Assembly (NCBI GenBank): GCA_022559845.1
Contig: CM040126.1
Location: 51,516,458-51,580,457, forward strand
Direction: 5' to 3'
DNA length: 64,000 nt
Source: Amorphophallus konjac
Lineage: Eukaryota; Streptophyta; Magnoliopsida; Alismatales; Araceae
The first letter of the stretch is position 1, and each line of letters begins with the position of its first letter. The notes beneath the pieces were generated by a model that saw nothing but the letters and a program-made list of their open reading frames with translations, was not told the DNA's origin and made no database searches. A program made the position numbers and the translations under genes. This document shows positions 39,189-51,180 of this stretch, in pieces.

Positions 39189-40395
39189 TCAGTGCCACCC
39201 CAGTGACGAGGTGTTCTTCCTTTCACCGTGAAGGGAGTCCCGAGTACGGCACTCACACACTACACGACATCCCTGGTCAGGTTTCCTGCTTTGTAAACAC
39301 CATTTTTTCTCGGCCATGCTTTGGGGGAAAGTCAGAGTCCCTGTCCGTTTCTTTCCTCGGCTGAATCCAGGGGCAAGAAGTGAATAAGGAGGCGATGACC
39401 AATCTAGTCACCTTGATGAGAGGAGGTCTCAAATAGGGGCAGTCCGTTATGACCTGACGCCACAAGCAAAGAAACATAGAAAGAAAAAGGAAAAGCCAAA
39501 GGGGCAATCTTTGTGACAAAAGTAAAAGCATTATCTCAAAAGTCTTCCAATCATAGATTCCAATCATAAAGCTCTGGAAAGAGAGAAAGAGAGCTAAGCA
39601 TGGCAAGAGTGGCAGTACAGTTCCCCGCGGGACGAATGAGCCCGGTCGCATGCATGCCTAGAGTGGACTAAGGTTCGATGACGGACACAAAGCCCCGGCG
39701 CAACAGACCAAATCTCTAATGGGTTATCTGGAGAGGAACTCAAGTCCTAAAAACCTCTATATCTGGCCTAAGCTTACCCCCGTGTTCTATTTTCCTTTTA
39801 GGATCAAGACTAGTACCCTGGGTATGGCCCTGGTAGAGACACCGTCATGCAAGTTGGGTCTTGGCCAAGGGTCGTCACCTTGTTGCACGCCAACCTCGGG
39901 AACTCTCGTTATAATAAGAAGGACCCACGTTGTCGGGGGGGGGCACTGATTTCTAAAATCCAAAAAAATCATAAATTTCAAAACCCAAAAAATCATATAT
40001 TTCTAAAATCCAAAAAAATCATAAATTTCAAAATCCAAAAAATCATCATATTTTTAAAATCAAACAAAAACCATATATTTCCAAAATCAAACAAAAATCA
40101 TACATTTCAAAACCCTAAAAACATCAAATATTTCCAAAAACCTCACGAAAATTCACATATTTCCCAAAACTCCAAAAAACACCATCATATGCATTGCATG
40201 CATCGCATTATTTCTATTATGTCTTCCGCCTATTTGATAAGGTTCCACCCCTTGACCAAATATCAAGAAATGGTCATTTTCTAAAGGCAAGGGGTTGAGT
40301 CTGAGAACAGATCTAACTTGTCTCTTGTCTAAGTGTGTGCAGAACGCAAGTTCAAGCTCAGGGCTGAAAACTCACAACTATGTAGGTTCAGGACT
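39189..40395 (+). other. C post-pol untranslated region
   Basis: No gene. It contains blocks shared with B1 (CTCAAATAGGGGCAGTC at about 39428; CACAAAGCCCCG at about 39687) and an A-rich tract of short AAAATCATAAATTTC-like units (39955-40180). Antisense and sense ORFs here are low-complexity. Confidence 0.6.
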
Positions 40396-40660
40396 GTAAC
40401 GCGCCAGCATCAGGCCGCCACGCTCATGTAACGGTCCATCCTGGACCGTCGCATTGTCTTCAGGCATTGGCTTTACTCTTTTAGTAGGTCTCTCTCTGAC
40501 GGTCTGCACCCAGGCCGTCACATATTTCAAATGGTCTGGAGTTAGACCGTTACACCCTCCAGAGAACAGAATTCTCAGTCCGTTCCCCTGACGGCCTATC
40601 GCTAGACCGTCACATCCTGGTAGCGGCCCTTTGCAGGACTGTTACACTCTCCAGAGACTC
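40396..40660 (+). repeat. Cluster of six ACGGTC...GACCGT palindromes
   Basis: Six units at about 40397, 40430, 40498, 40533, 40589 and 40620, for example TGACGGCCTATCGCTAGACC followed by GTCACA. They lie between the A-rich UTR and the 3' end of the two-exon antisense gene. Confidence 0.8.
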
Positions 40661-40815
40661 TGTTTTGCAGGTTCTTGGCCGAATCAAGCAGCAACTCATG
40701 CTCATTTTGATTAAAACCACTTTCCTTTCATATCATTTAAACTCATTCAATTGAACTTACTGCAATTTCAATTCCCATTGTCAATTACAACAGCATCTTT
40801 TTATCATCAACAAAA

Positions 40816-42246
40816 TCAAACTACATTCAGTTTCCTATCCGCAAGAGGGCGGATCTTCCCCAATTCTTCCACGTAGCCACGGCGTGCCTCGTCGTTCTCT
40901 TCCACTTCTTCTTGCCACGGACGCACCTTGCTGATATCCCACATGGTCAATGCGTTTTGAACTGCTCTTTCATCCTCCTCGATCCCCATCTTCCTGGCTA
41001 GAAGGGGAGGGTAGTGTGATAGTGTGGGAACTTCAATCCGGGGTAGTCCGATCTGAAGATGGCACCGGTGCGGGTTGTAGATCACAATGGTAGTATTTCC
41101 CACTAGCTGGAGGTCCAGGCCTTGACGCCGTGGTATTCTAAGCAAAGTGTTTCGAAGGATTCTTGGTCGCATGGTGAATTTCTCTAATGGCAAGGTGTTG
41201 AAGAAGAGGCGCCATTCATCCCGTGTTTTCTTGTCCGCCGTCTTGCATTCGACCTGAGAAGAAAATCCCGAAGTACCTCCAATAAAGAACAAAGGGTGGC
41301 TCCCGAAGATCCGGCTAGCAGAAGTTATATCTTCCTTGGGTTGGAATTTGATTCTCACTCCCATCCAACACTCAAGGAGTATTATGGAGCCGAATAGAGG
41401 TCCTCCTAAACAAGCGGAGCTTAGTCCTTCATAGAGATATGAGAGGATCGCTTGAGAGATGGACATTCCCCGCCACAACCCGCTGATAATGCTGAGATTT
41501 TGGGTATCTAAGAGGTGGTCGGTAGTGGTGAAAAGGAAAACCCCGCATAAGCAAACCGACACCGCCTTGGCTATTGCTTCATGTCTCTCCCACTTGTTCT
41601 TGCAATGAGAGACTATCCATTGTGCCATGGGTATCAAATGTATGTGGTGTGGGCTGATCATGGTCCTCACGTCCTTTGGATTGTGAATAAAATCTCTCAA
41701 GATCAAGGATGGATCAATAGGCTCCACCGTGTAGCAAACTAGGTCTTCATCCCCCGCCTTAGTCTTAGGAAGGGCTAGGTAGGTTTCTACCTCCTCTAAT
41801 AGGACTGTAGCTTCAAAGGAAGGGAAGATGAAGGTATGTGTTTGAGGATGCCACAACTCTATGAGGGCTGAAATGCTTGGCCAATCCAAAGATAATTTCT
41901 GAAAGTTCTTGCCTAAGACCAATAGAGGTTGGAGGTGCCATGCCCTAAGGATTGCTAAGACTTCTAAAGGGAGTTTCTTGACCATGGGAGCCACCCACTT
42001 CAGATTGGAATAGCATCTTGGACCAGGAAGAGGCTAGAAGAAGAAGAAGAGATCATGAGGACAGATGAAGTGCAGAGAATTGATGAACTTGGTGAAGGTA
42101 TAGAAGCTTACCACTCTTTGAGCATTGGAGCTCAGATGCTTAGGGATTGAGGTCAGCCTCTGCAGCTCTCCGCGCTCTTTTCTCGCAGCCTTGGGTCCGG
42201 TGTAGATCTCCTCCTCCATGGCCATCACTTCGAAGCTTCTCTTCAT
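40816..42246 (-). CDS. Antisense plant-mobile-domain (PMD-like) protein, two exons
   Basis: Exons 42112-42246 and 40816-41997 on the minus strand, both in phase 0. The donor is GTG|GTAAGC and the acceptor GAAG|TGG, with a 114-nt intron. The spliced product is about 438 residues with no internal stop. Exon 1 is basic (GPKAARKERGELQRL). Exon 2 starts WVAPMVKKLPLEVLAILRAW, with WPSISALIELWHPQTHTFIF, an EVETYLALP segment, and late IVIYNPHRCHLQIGLPR and SHYPPLLARKMG. This layout (a 'work place' strand with erWhP-T-tF, then -PhR--rQ-G-P) is that of the aminotransferase-like plant mobile domain, known in MAIN/MAIL nuclear proteins and often carried by transposons. Its role in the element is unknown. 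It is the only full-length open gene of C in the window. Family call by eye. Confidence 0.65.
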
Positions 42247-42481
42247 GGTGTTTCCTGCCCTTAGGAGAGGTTCTTTAGCCCTTCTAGCAGAGAATTCAGT
42301 AAAGTTACGAATTTTGGCTAAGTTTCCAAGTTTTAAAGGCTTGCTTTTGGCTTTGGAGTGATAAGATTTGAGTTGGAAGGCCTTATCTCAAGTTTAGCAG
42401 AGTTCTAGTGGGGATTTGGGTAGTCATCCTTCAAGATTGGACTCTCGCGGCACAATCCGTCTCGGAGTACATTTCATTCTC

Positions 42482-42960
42482 TGACGGTCTATCGTAGGAC
42501 CGTCACTTGTCTCTGACGCCCCAGCTCTGGGCCGTCACATTTTCCTGTGAGTTTCTTTTAGCCCAATTCTGTTCTGTCAAGCGTAACGGTCTATCACTGC
42601 ACCGTTACATCTTGTGACGCATGGACCCTGAGCCGTCACGTTTTCTGCCGTTCAGTCTTGGCCTTTTCTTGCTCAATTCTCCCTAACGGTCCGATCACAG
42701 CCGTCACTTGGCTCTCACGCTCACATCTGGACCGTCACATTTTCTGCAAGCTGCTTTAGTATAGCAAGGTTCTGTCATCTTTAACGGTCTGAATTTGGCC
42801 GTTACACCATTCTGACGCTCCCTAGTGGACCATCACGTTTTCTGCTGCTTAATGTTGCAGTTTGGCCTCTGTCATCTCTGACGGCCTCAATCTGATGCGT
42901 TACAGGAGTCTGACGGTCTGGACTTAGACCGTCACTTTGTCTGCTGCTGTATTTGTGCTA
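42482..42960 (+). repeat. Five ~100-bp tandem units, each with two palindromes
   Basis: Units start at 42482, 42584, 42684, 42782 and 42879 (spacing 102, 100, 98, 97). Each holds two ACGG/CCGT palindromes about 31 bp apart, followed by a TTTTCTGC spacer with TTCTGTCATCTC. The array lies between the two antisense genes. The best unit is TGACGGTCT (42911-42919) with AGACCGTCA (42926-42934). Confidence 0.85.
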
Positions 42961-43319
42961 TTCCGTTCTGCCTATGATTAGACCTGGCGGTCTTACACGC
43001 TTTCCATCTCATTCATTCTGTCCAGTCAGTTCATTCACACATTACATCTCATTCACACATATTTCATCCGTTCTTTTCCACATGTCCACATGCATTTTTT
43101 CACACATGGATTCCTGCATTCGCCATTCATCATCCACATTCGTTCCGGTATTTTCATTCACGTTTTCACATATCCATTTCCTGCATTCACATTCATATAC
43201 GTATTCATTTGCATTTACACATCCATTCATTCACATAAAAACACAACAAAACACAAAAAGATTTTTCATTCATTTCCATTCATAAAGTCATGTACAAGTA
43301 AGAAAAAGAAAACACAAGC
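42961..43319 (+). other. Low-complexity spacer between antisense genes
   Basis: CATTCACA/CATTTC-rich sequence without a supported gene. It would include the 3' UTR of the seven-exon gene and part of the upstream region of the two-exon gene. Confidence 0.5.
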
Positions 43320-46300
43320 TCATTCGGCCAGCTTGTCCGCCGGGCCGCCATCATCATCTCCGCCCTCGGGTCTCCTCGCTGGTGGCGCTATGGAGGCACT
43401 CTCCTCCTGCTGTCCTCTCTCTGCCCTCTCATTCCTCCGCTGACCGGAGGAACTGACGAGGTAGTCAGCCGCTGAGCCGGTACGGGCAGCGCTCCTCGGT
43501 GCTCCACTCTGAGAGGCACTCCGCTCTGATCCTCGGCCCATCATCCGTATAGTCCTCTCCAGGGTTCGTACCTCGACCTTCATATCGTGTGCCTGGAGCC
43601 GCGCCGCCCGTGCCTCGGTCCGGTATCTCTCTAGGTCCGCCGTCTGCGTGACCGTCCGCTCAAACTCTCCTTTCCATCGGGCCACCTCCGCCCGCAGCAG
43701 CTCTGTCTCTGCCCGAGCCCGCTCAGTCTCGGCACTGTTCCTCTCTGCCTCTGTCCGAGCACGCTCCGCCTCGGCCTTCACTGCGGCTAGCTCTCTCGCA
43801 TGAATTTTGCATTGTCAGGGTATTAAGCATTTGAATATTGCATAAGCATTTAGGTCTAAAAAGGCATTTAGTTTCCTACCCACTCCGCGAGGGTGGCCTC
43901 CGCCTCCTCGGCCCGAGCAACCGCTCGAGCGAACTCGGCGTCCCGCTCAGCTCTGCCTCCGGCAGGCTGTGATGAAGATGACGGGGCATCCGGTCTGGCT
44001 CTTTGGGCTCCCTCGGCCCGCTGCATTTAGAAATCATAGTCAGTCAATCATCATTGGCACCATTAGCATCATTTTTCATCATAAGCAGAAATCATTCAGG
44101 ACCAAGGTTTTGGAATCTTACCAGAAGCTCCAAGGCGGCCCGGTACTCGTCCCGCTGCTAGACGGTGGCATAGAGTAGCCCCTCGAGCTCGGCTATCCTC
44201 CCCTCAGGGTCTAGCTACATTTAGAAAGCATATGAGTCAGTGCATATAGGAATTTTCATGTAAAAGCATTAAGAGTTTAAGTTTAGAAATGCATACCGGT
44301 CGTCGGGTTCCTCGGTACACCCGGTCCCCGTACCACCGAGTGAAGGCCTTCAAGTATGCCTCGTCGCTCTCATCCCACTCCTTTACCGCTCTGCCCCGCC
44401 TGTTCCAGTCGTGGACATACTTCACCTTTCGGGCGCACCAATCCACGTCGCCGCTAATGCCCTTTGATGACTTGCCCGGACGCTCGTCACCACGGCGTGG
44501 AAAGGTCACCTCGGGCTGGTGTAGTCCCCGAGTCTGCGGGATCAGCCGGTAGTGGAGTGGCTCGATGACATTGATGCAATGAAGCCATATGTCTCGTCCC
44601 CGGTACGAGAGGGCTGCCTCCACCCATGGCTGTCCCTCGTAGCTCTCGCCTTGGTACGGGGTCCATCTCACCTAAAGCATGTTGTTTCATTGGTCAGCAT
44701 GTAGAACATTCATAAACATTCAAAGCATTTAGGAAGCATTTTTGAGTTTCGGGCTTACCGCCGTGTACGGGAAGGAATCCAAATCGTCATGGATCGCCCG
44801 GGTCAATCTGGTGATCGACCCTGGGTCCCTCGTGACCACCCATCGTCTGGCGATCGGGATCCGCCCGGGGTGGAGTAGTGTACCTCTCCCGATGCCCGGG
44901 AGCTACCTGTAGCTCCAGATCTACATTTAGAAGTCAGTATTAGTCTTTTGCATAATCATTTGCATTTGCATAATCATAAGCATAATAGGAAGCATTTAAG
45001 TTTACTTGTAGGAAAGGCGAGAAGCTGCCCAGCATCGTCTGCCGGTCCGTGGTGCTGAGCGACTCGAACATGAAGGCTAGCACTGCCGCCCCCCATGCAT
45101 ATTTCCCGACTCTGCCTAAATCTCTGATCATCGGTAGCAGCCTGCAACTGATGACATCTGCTCGAATATTGAACAAGAGCTTCCCGAACAAAAGCATCAG
45201 GAACCGCCTCAGGACGCGATCTCCTTCCTGTCCCACCTCTGCCGCCACATGTGGGCGCACCTGCTCTATCACTCGGTCTATGTGCTCCTCTGGTAGCTCG
45301 CCCACGGCTATGGCTGCTCCTCTCAGTCCTAAGCTCTCCTGTAGTCGCGATCGTGAGAGCTGAGATGACGTCTGGCCCGGCCTGATCAAATCCAGCCCCA
45401 GCAGCTCCTGGGCCATTTCTCGGTAGTCCCTGTAAGTCCAGCCCGTCACTGCGGCTCCGTGGACTCTCAGCCCAGTGATCCTCGCTATATCTTCCAGCGT
45501 GGGGATCATGTGACCCCACGGGAAGATGAACGCCCGGCTGATCGGGTCCCATCTCTCGTGTAGTGCGTACAACAGCGGCGTGTCCATTCTGATCACCTCG
45601 ATGCTGAGCACCTCGGCGAACCCCATCGCTGCGAGTCTCTCTCTCTGGTAGTCGGGTAGTGCCTGATAGACCGCCCGGATTTGAAGCCACGATATCCTTG
45701 TTCGTCTCTTTCCCTGCATTCATGTAGAGCATAAGTTAGTCAATTGCATCATAGAATCATTGCATAACATTCAGATAATAAAAACAAACGAAAAAATTGA
45801 ATAACTGAAGACCTAAAAACAAGTTCTGGTCTCTGGTGACTGTGACGGCCCAGGGGTAGGGCGTCACAGGGCTCTAACGCACCAGGGGTGGTGCGTCAGA
45901 GTTGTAACGGTCGCTGGAAGGACCGTCACAGCCCCTGCAAAGGGGTATTTTTCATTCTCATTCCCTTGGCTTTCCCACTTTGGCCAAAAGGCCTACATAT
46001 GATCCTAATGGGTTCATAGACCCATTCTCTACCCCCCATTCACACATGCATACACTAAAAAACTCATAAAAAATTAAAAATTGAAGATTAGGGCGAAGGG
46101 GGCTTACCTCTCGGTCTTGGCCCCTCTTCCTCTTTTTCTCTGGTGTTATCAGTTCTTCTCCGTCAGGGGGTGATTCCCCTTGATCCCCCTCAGCCCTTGG
46201 AGCATCTTCCTCCGCCGTTCGCTCCCTCGTTGCCATTTCTTCCTCTAAGGTCGCCGGGATCACCTCTCGCTCTATACGGCGGTGGAGGAGGTGTATGGCC

Positions 46301-46356
46301 TTCTTCTTCACCCCTTTTTCCCTCCTAAGCGGCGGTGGAGGCTCATCGTCGGCCAT
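43320..46356 (-). pseudogene. Antisense seven-exon PMD-coiled-coil gene (two premature stops)
   Basis: Minus strand; exons 46356-46108, 45713-45006, 44920-44759, 44671-44297, 44214-44122, 44020-43880 and 43790-43320. Every exon length is a multiple of three and every junction is phase 0. Donors are GAG|GTAAGC, CAA|GTAAAC, GCG|GTAAGC, CCG|GTATGC, CTG|GTAAGA and TGG|GTAGGA. Most acceptors read AAATGTAG or AAATGCAG. The total is about 730 residues: an acidic/basic N terminus with KKRKR, a PMD over exons 2-4 (ERWDPISRAFIFPWGHMIPT, LEDIARITGLRV; PGRIPIARRWVV; RWTPYQGES, RGRDIWLHCINV, WCARKVKYVHDWNRR, AFTRWYGDRVYRGTRRP), then a Glu/Arg/Ala coiled coil (exons 5-7). TAG codons at 44905-44903 and 44160-44158, each likely from CAG, break it. 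An acceptor at 44902 would skip the first. The exon 7 acceptor is the weakest. Function in the element is unknown. Confidence 0.7.
45842..45935 (+). repeat. Palindrome cluster inside intron 1 of the antisense gene
   Basis: Three units in the 394-nt intron 1: 45843, 45875 and 45906. The second has arms ACGCACC (45877-45883) and GGTGCGT (45890-45896), a compensated variant of the usual ACGGTC/GACCGT. Confidence 0.8.
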
Positions 46357-47621
46357 CTCGTTGGTGGTCGTCGATGGTCGATGGTGGTTGCTCTCGGTTG
46401 GGGTTTTTTTTGGGGGGGGTGTTAGGGCTATGAATGCTTCAATGAAAGGCCGTGACCGTTCGGTTTTTTTTTTGAACGCTCAGGAAATGTGACAGTCTGT
46501 CGCCAGACCGTTACATTCTCAGACGCGTCTCCTTTAGATCGTCAGGTCGTTTGAATATGTTTCATTGAAGAAGGTGAACCGCCAATCTCTGACGGCCTGG
46601 TCCCAACCGTTACATAGTGTGAGGCACCCACAGTAGGCCGTTACAGCTTGCAAGTTTCTTGATGAATGAAATGGTCTATTTGATGCTTGAATGGTTGCAT
46701 TTTCTACCATGATGCATATTATTGATGCTTCTCATGCGTACAAATGGTTATGCCTTGTTTCATGCTCATATTAATTGTCATTGGCTAATCTTTTGTTTAT
46801 GGATGGAATTAAGAACATCACGCTTTGCCATTTGTCAAGCAAGTAAGTCAGATATTGTATCTCGATCCCTTGTCCCTTTTAATGCATTACTATATGGTAT
46901 CTATGATATATTATCTCGAGAACCGGCTGGTCATTCATGTGTTCTAGGATCTGATGTTCCCCTTAAACAAAAATGATGATGATCTAAGTGCACATGTTTA
47001 ATCGTTGGATAGGCCGTTAGGTTGGAAAAGTTTGGGGACGATGGTTCTGTCTTGCATGCCGTGGTTGCAGATGGTGTCCTGACCCTAATTTCTCCAGTCT
47101 AGCAATATTATTCTCGAGTATCTTGTTATTTTATCTTTCTTTGCATTCGTTTTAATGATTTCTTTTCTTTAGCCCAGCATCCATCATACGCATCTTTGAG
47201 CATTCATGAGCCTTATTTATCCATATGGTTCAATAATGGTGAATAGTTGCGTTCCTCATCTCGAATGAGGAGAGTCATTCCACTCTGAGTTGGAAGGTTT
47301 CCTTCGATTTGTTCACTTGATTTGGTTGGCTGAAGATTCCTGTATGGAGTTTAGTCAGTCCTTTCCTTTCCGTTGCCTCCGGCGGCCAGCCATGTTTTCC
47401 TTTCCTTAGTTGGTAGTTTCTCCAGACATGTGTCATTTGGTTGGCTATTTCCTTGTGATTAGTTTGAAGTTTTCCAGAAAATTCCTATCGCTTGTTGGTT
47501 GAACGGGTGTCGTTTGCCTTAACGCCCGCTTTTCAGTCCGCTCCGCTTCATTTCCGCTTCATCTCCATGTTCCATTTCGCTTTCGCTTCACCTCCGCTCG
47601 CTCCCCTGCAAAGAGGACGTT
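46357..47621 (+). other. C 3' UTR and upstream region of the antisense gene
   Basis: Four more palindromes lie at about 46490-46650, upstream of the antisense start codon. The GGGGACGATGGTTC block (about 47033) and the final part have counterparts in B1. No TATA box is obvious for the antisense gene. No sense gene is seen. Confidence 0.6.
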
Positions 47622-47630
47622 AAGGAGGGG
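47622..47630 (+). other. Polypurine tract of C
   Basis: AAGGAGGGG, four nt before the 3' LTR. It is the plus-strand primer site for reverse transcription and fixes the element orientation. Confidence 0.85.
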
Positions 47631-47634
47631 CATC

Positions 47635-49373
47635 TGTTGACACCCGTTTTATGACCAATAAGTTGGGTCATCTCCTTGTTCATTCTACATGATGCTCCGA
47701 GTTGTTCCCTCTCATTAAGCCTTCTTGATCAGTTGGAGGTTTATTTCATGGGTCTTAACCTCTTGGTTGAGTCTGGTTTCCTCGGCGCTTGTCGTTTGGA
47801 TGAAGCTTAGCAAGCTCTTATCATTTTTGATCCTTATTTGTCTCTAACGGTCCACTCAGGGGCGTTACGTTCTTCTAACGCATTAGCCTTGGGCCGTTAC
47901 ATCTTGAGGAGTCCTACAGCTTGAGGCCTTTTGTTTCAATCCTTATCCTTTGGCCTATCCGTTGATTCTAACGGTCTGTCGTGCGGCCGTTATATCATTG
48001 TAACGCGTCCACCCATGGCCGTCACATTCATGCAGAGTCCAACTGTTTAGAACTTCTTCCCGTTGATCTTATCCCCTTGAGGATAAGGTTAGTGTGACGG
48101 TCTCCCCCTGAGGCGTTACATGCCTGTGACGGTCTATCGTGCAGCCGTTACATCCAACAGAGAGTCCTGGCTGGTCTGGTCTTTTCTCTGCCACTCCATG
48201 GTCGAATTGAGAGTTTGATCTTGTGATTTCTCTTCCAAATCTGATCCTCAGAACCTTCGATTTGTTTCTATGGACTCTTGGGAGTATTATCTTCAAGAGT
48301 TTGCTAAGAGTTATCCTCCTTTCTTGCTGGATTATCCTCTGCTCGACCGGAGAGTTGGAGGGTCTATAAATAGAACCCTTGACTTCATGGCCTAGAGAGG
48401 AGAAATTTGGAGTTTGCGTCGAAGTGCTGCCGCATTCTGGAGCCACATCCATCCAAGAGGAGCTTGTTTCTACGTCCATCTGCATCACAGTCAAGGGAGT
48501 ACTTCGGTTTTGGGTTTTAAAGTTCATAGCTTGCACACTTGTGTTCCTCCCTTCCTCCTCTCATCATAGCATTGTCCCACTCCTTTCTCCACGTTCTATC
48601 ATCTGTTTTCATCATCTCAACATCCTTCCCACGTTTTAAAACGCCCAGAGGGGTTAAAAAACCAAACTTCCCCGGTATTCCCCTTTCCTTTTGAATGATC
48701 TTAAGTTCTTTGATTATTGATACTACACTTGTTTGAAGGGCTAATTTGGGGTTGCTTTCTTGTGTTTCACGTTCTTTGGCAGGTTTACAAAGTTCATTAG
48801 ACGAGGCCCAAGCTTTCTAGCCGGCTGGAAGGTTTGGAGTTCGAGAATTCATAAGTTGATTCTGCAGGTTTCCTGATGGTCTTGGTCAGGCGCGTCAGGT
48901 TACTCTAACGGTTCATCGGGTGGCCGTCACACTCCTGTGACGCACAGGTGCTGGACCGTTATATTCAACAGATATGTAGATTTCATTGGTTTTTCTCTCT
49001 CCCCTGGGCGAGTGTCTCATCCTCCTATTTCTAAGGTATTATTCAGGTCCTTGGCTTGTTTTATTACCTTAGTGGCGATCATGTTCCTTCCTTAGTATTG
49101 GGCATTGGTTTTCTCTCTCATATCTCTTATTTTCTTTGTTTGTTCCACCCACGTGGTGTGTTTTCATTTATTCCATTGCTCCACGCTCCGGCGTGTGTTT
49201 TTCTTTCCTGTCTTTAGTTTAGTTTTGAGATAGCATCGCCTATGCTAGAGCTTGTTCTAATTGCCTAGGTTCATGGTCCACATGTTCATAGGTTGATTGA
49301 GATCATTGTGATTTGCTTATCATATTTATCATTTGTCACATCACAAACAAAAAAGGAAGCAAACAAATCAATA
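47635..49373 (+). repeat. 3' LTR of C
   Basis: Pairs with 15925-17660. Starts TGTTGACACCCG and ends AATCAATA (mutated from TCAACA). TATA box at 48365-48372. Palindromes at 47847-47905, 47967-48155 and 48900-48965. Confidence 0.9.
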
Positions 49374-49378
49374 GGTCT
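49374..49378. repeat. Target-site duplication of element C, right copy
   Basis: ggtct, identical to 15920-15924. It is followed by continuation of the interrupted 42-bp array. Confidence 0.9.
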
Positions 49379-50060
49379 CAGCTCTAGCAACACCCAAGAC
49401 GGGCGTCTAGCCCCGGGGACCAGCTACAGCAACACCCATGACGGGCTCCCAGCCTTGGGTTCCAGCTTCATTAGCACCCAAGACGGGCTTCCAACCCCGG
49501 GTCCCATCTCTATCAACACCCAAGACGGGCTTCCAGCCCTGGGTCTTAGCTACATCAACACTCAAGATGGGCGCTCCGCCCTGGGTCCCAGCATTCCAGC
49601 ATCACCAACACCCAAGAAGGGCCTTTATCCCTGGGTTCCAGCCTTAACAACACCCAAAACGGGCATCTAGCCCTGGGTTCCAGCTACATCAACACCTAGG
49701 ACGGGCTGCCCGCCCTAGGATCCAGCTCCATCAACACCCAAGATGGGCGTTCAGCCCTGGGTTCCAACATCATCAACACCCATGATGGGCGTCTAACCTT
49801 GTGTCCCAACTTTATCAACCCCCAAGACATGCATCCAGCCTCGGATCCCAGTTTCATCAGCACCTGAGATGGGCTTCCACCCCTGGGTTCTAATTTCATC
49901 ACTGCCCAAGACCGACATCCAGTCCTGTGTCCCGGCACCATCAGCACTCAAGACGGGCTTCTAGCCCTGGGTCCCAGCTTTGTTAGCACTCAATATGAGT
50001 TTCCAACCCTAGATCCCACCGTCATCAGCCCCCAGTATTGGCTTTCAGCTTCGAGTACTA
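49379..50060 (+). repeat. 42-bp tandem repeat array 2, right part (NTQDG type)
   Basis: About 15 units of 42 bp (AACACCCAAGACGGGC ... CAGCCCTGGGTC). A 14-residue translated repeat, NTQDGLPALGLSYI, is open for about eight units. The core palindrome is GGGCT-TCC-AGCCC (49527-49539), with the compensated GGGCG-CTC-CGCCC at 49569-49581. Confidence 0.85.
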
Positions 50061-51180
50061 GCTTCATCAACACCCAATACATGCGTCAAGCTCTCGGTCA
50101 TCATTCCTCTGGCATACTCAGTTCACAACATGGGTCTCAAACCCTAGGTGTCGGCAACAACTCCAACGACCTTAGTGAACACCAAGCTCGAGGTCGCTAC
50201 TCTGTCGGCCCCAGCTCGGGTATTAAACTTCTGAGTTCCTAACCACACCAACATTCACCAGAAACATCATGCTCCAGACAGCCCCAGACCGAGTTCATTC
50301 GGTCCACCACATTGGTGCTGAGTCAACCTCGGGCTCGCAAAAAAAAAGGGTGCCATAGCGGTTATAAAAATGGGTGACCCACCACCACTGCCCTTGCCTC
50401 CAGAAGATAAGGCGAGATTCAAAGAAGCCGATGCACCAGTATCACACCGGGGGCAACCACCTCGATCCAGTATCCAACCTTTCAAGCCCAAGCAAGGGAG
50501 TAATTCCAAGGAGGAGCGTCGGTCCTCCCTCAAATGAATATGAGTCATTAGAAAAGAGGCCCAGCCCATTTGGAGGTCACGAGTCAAGAGATCCCTCCAC
50601 TTACCAGAATGGCACCAAGCTCAAAATCCAGCATAGCGGTTGTCAGTTCAAGATCTTACTATCCAGAAAAGCACCTATCAAGGTGGACTCCAGTTCATGA
50701 AAGACTGGGGGAACTGGTCCACCCTTAGAAGCACCCTAAAGAGAAAGGGGTAATGCGAATCATCAATAACACTGTAAAGGTGTTCTCATAATACCCCACC
50801 GACATCAACCAGTAACTCGGGACCCCACCCTACCTAGGTCAATCAATGATTTCGGGTGAATCCCTCCGACACCCGCCCAGTAGCTCGAGAGAAACTCCAC
50901 CTGCGTTGGCCAACGACTCAGTGGAATCCCCACCAACGCCAACCGGTGACACCGTCAAAGCTCCATATATCGGGTCCCCACCGGTGGCTAGCAGCAAACC
51001 TTGGTAGGAGGTTTATCTCTTCAGAACATATCATGTCCAAAGGGGTGGCAACACCCAGGCGGACACTCAATCTAAGCTCAGCTTCGGCCGTCGTGTCCAT
51101 TAAGGTCGAGCCACCCAGATCCCAGTCAAAGTCCCAGCCATCTACAGCAAAGACCAACCAGTCTCTGGATTTACCCTAAA
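50061..51180 (+). other. Unassigned sequence after the 42-bp array
   Basis: I see no supported gene, LTR end or RNA. Short frames (for example 50374-50700 and 50856-51179) have no recognisable domain and no second copy to test conservation. Confidence 0.5.

Noticed and set aside
43320..46356. Possible host gene that merely lies next to a transposon
   Set aside because: It is enclosed by the C pol end and the C polypurine tract and LTR with exact target duplications, and it shares C's palindromes in its intron. It is therefore carried by the element.
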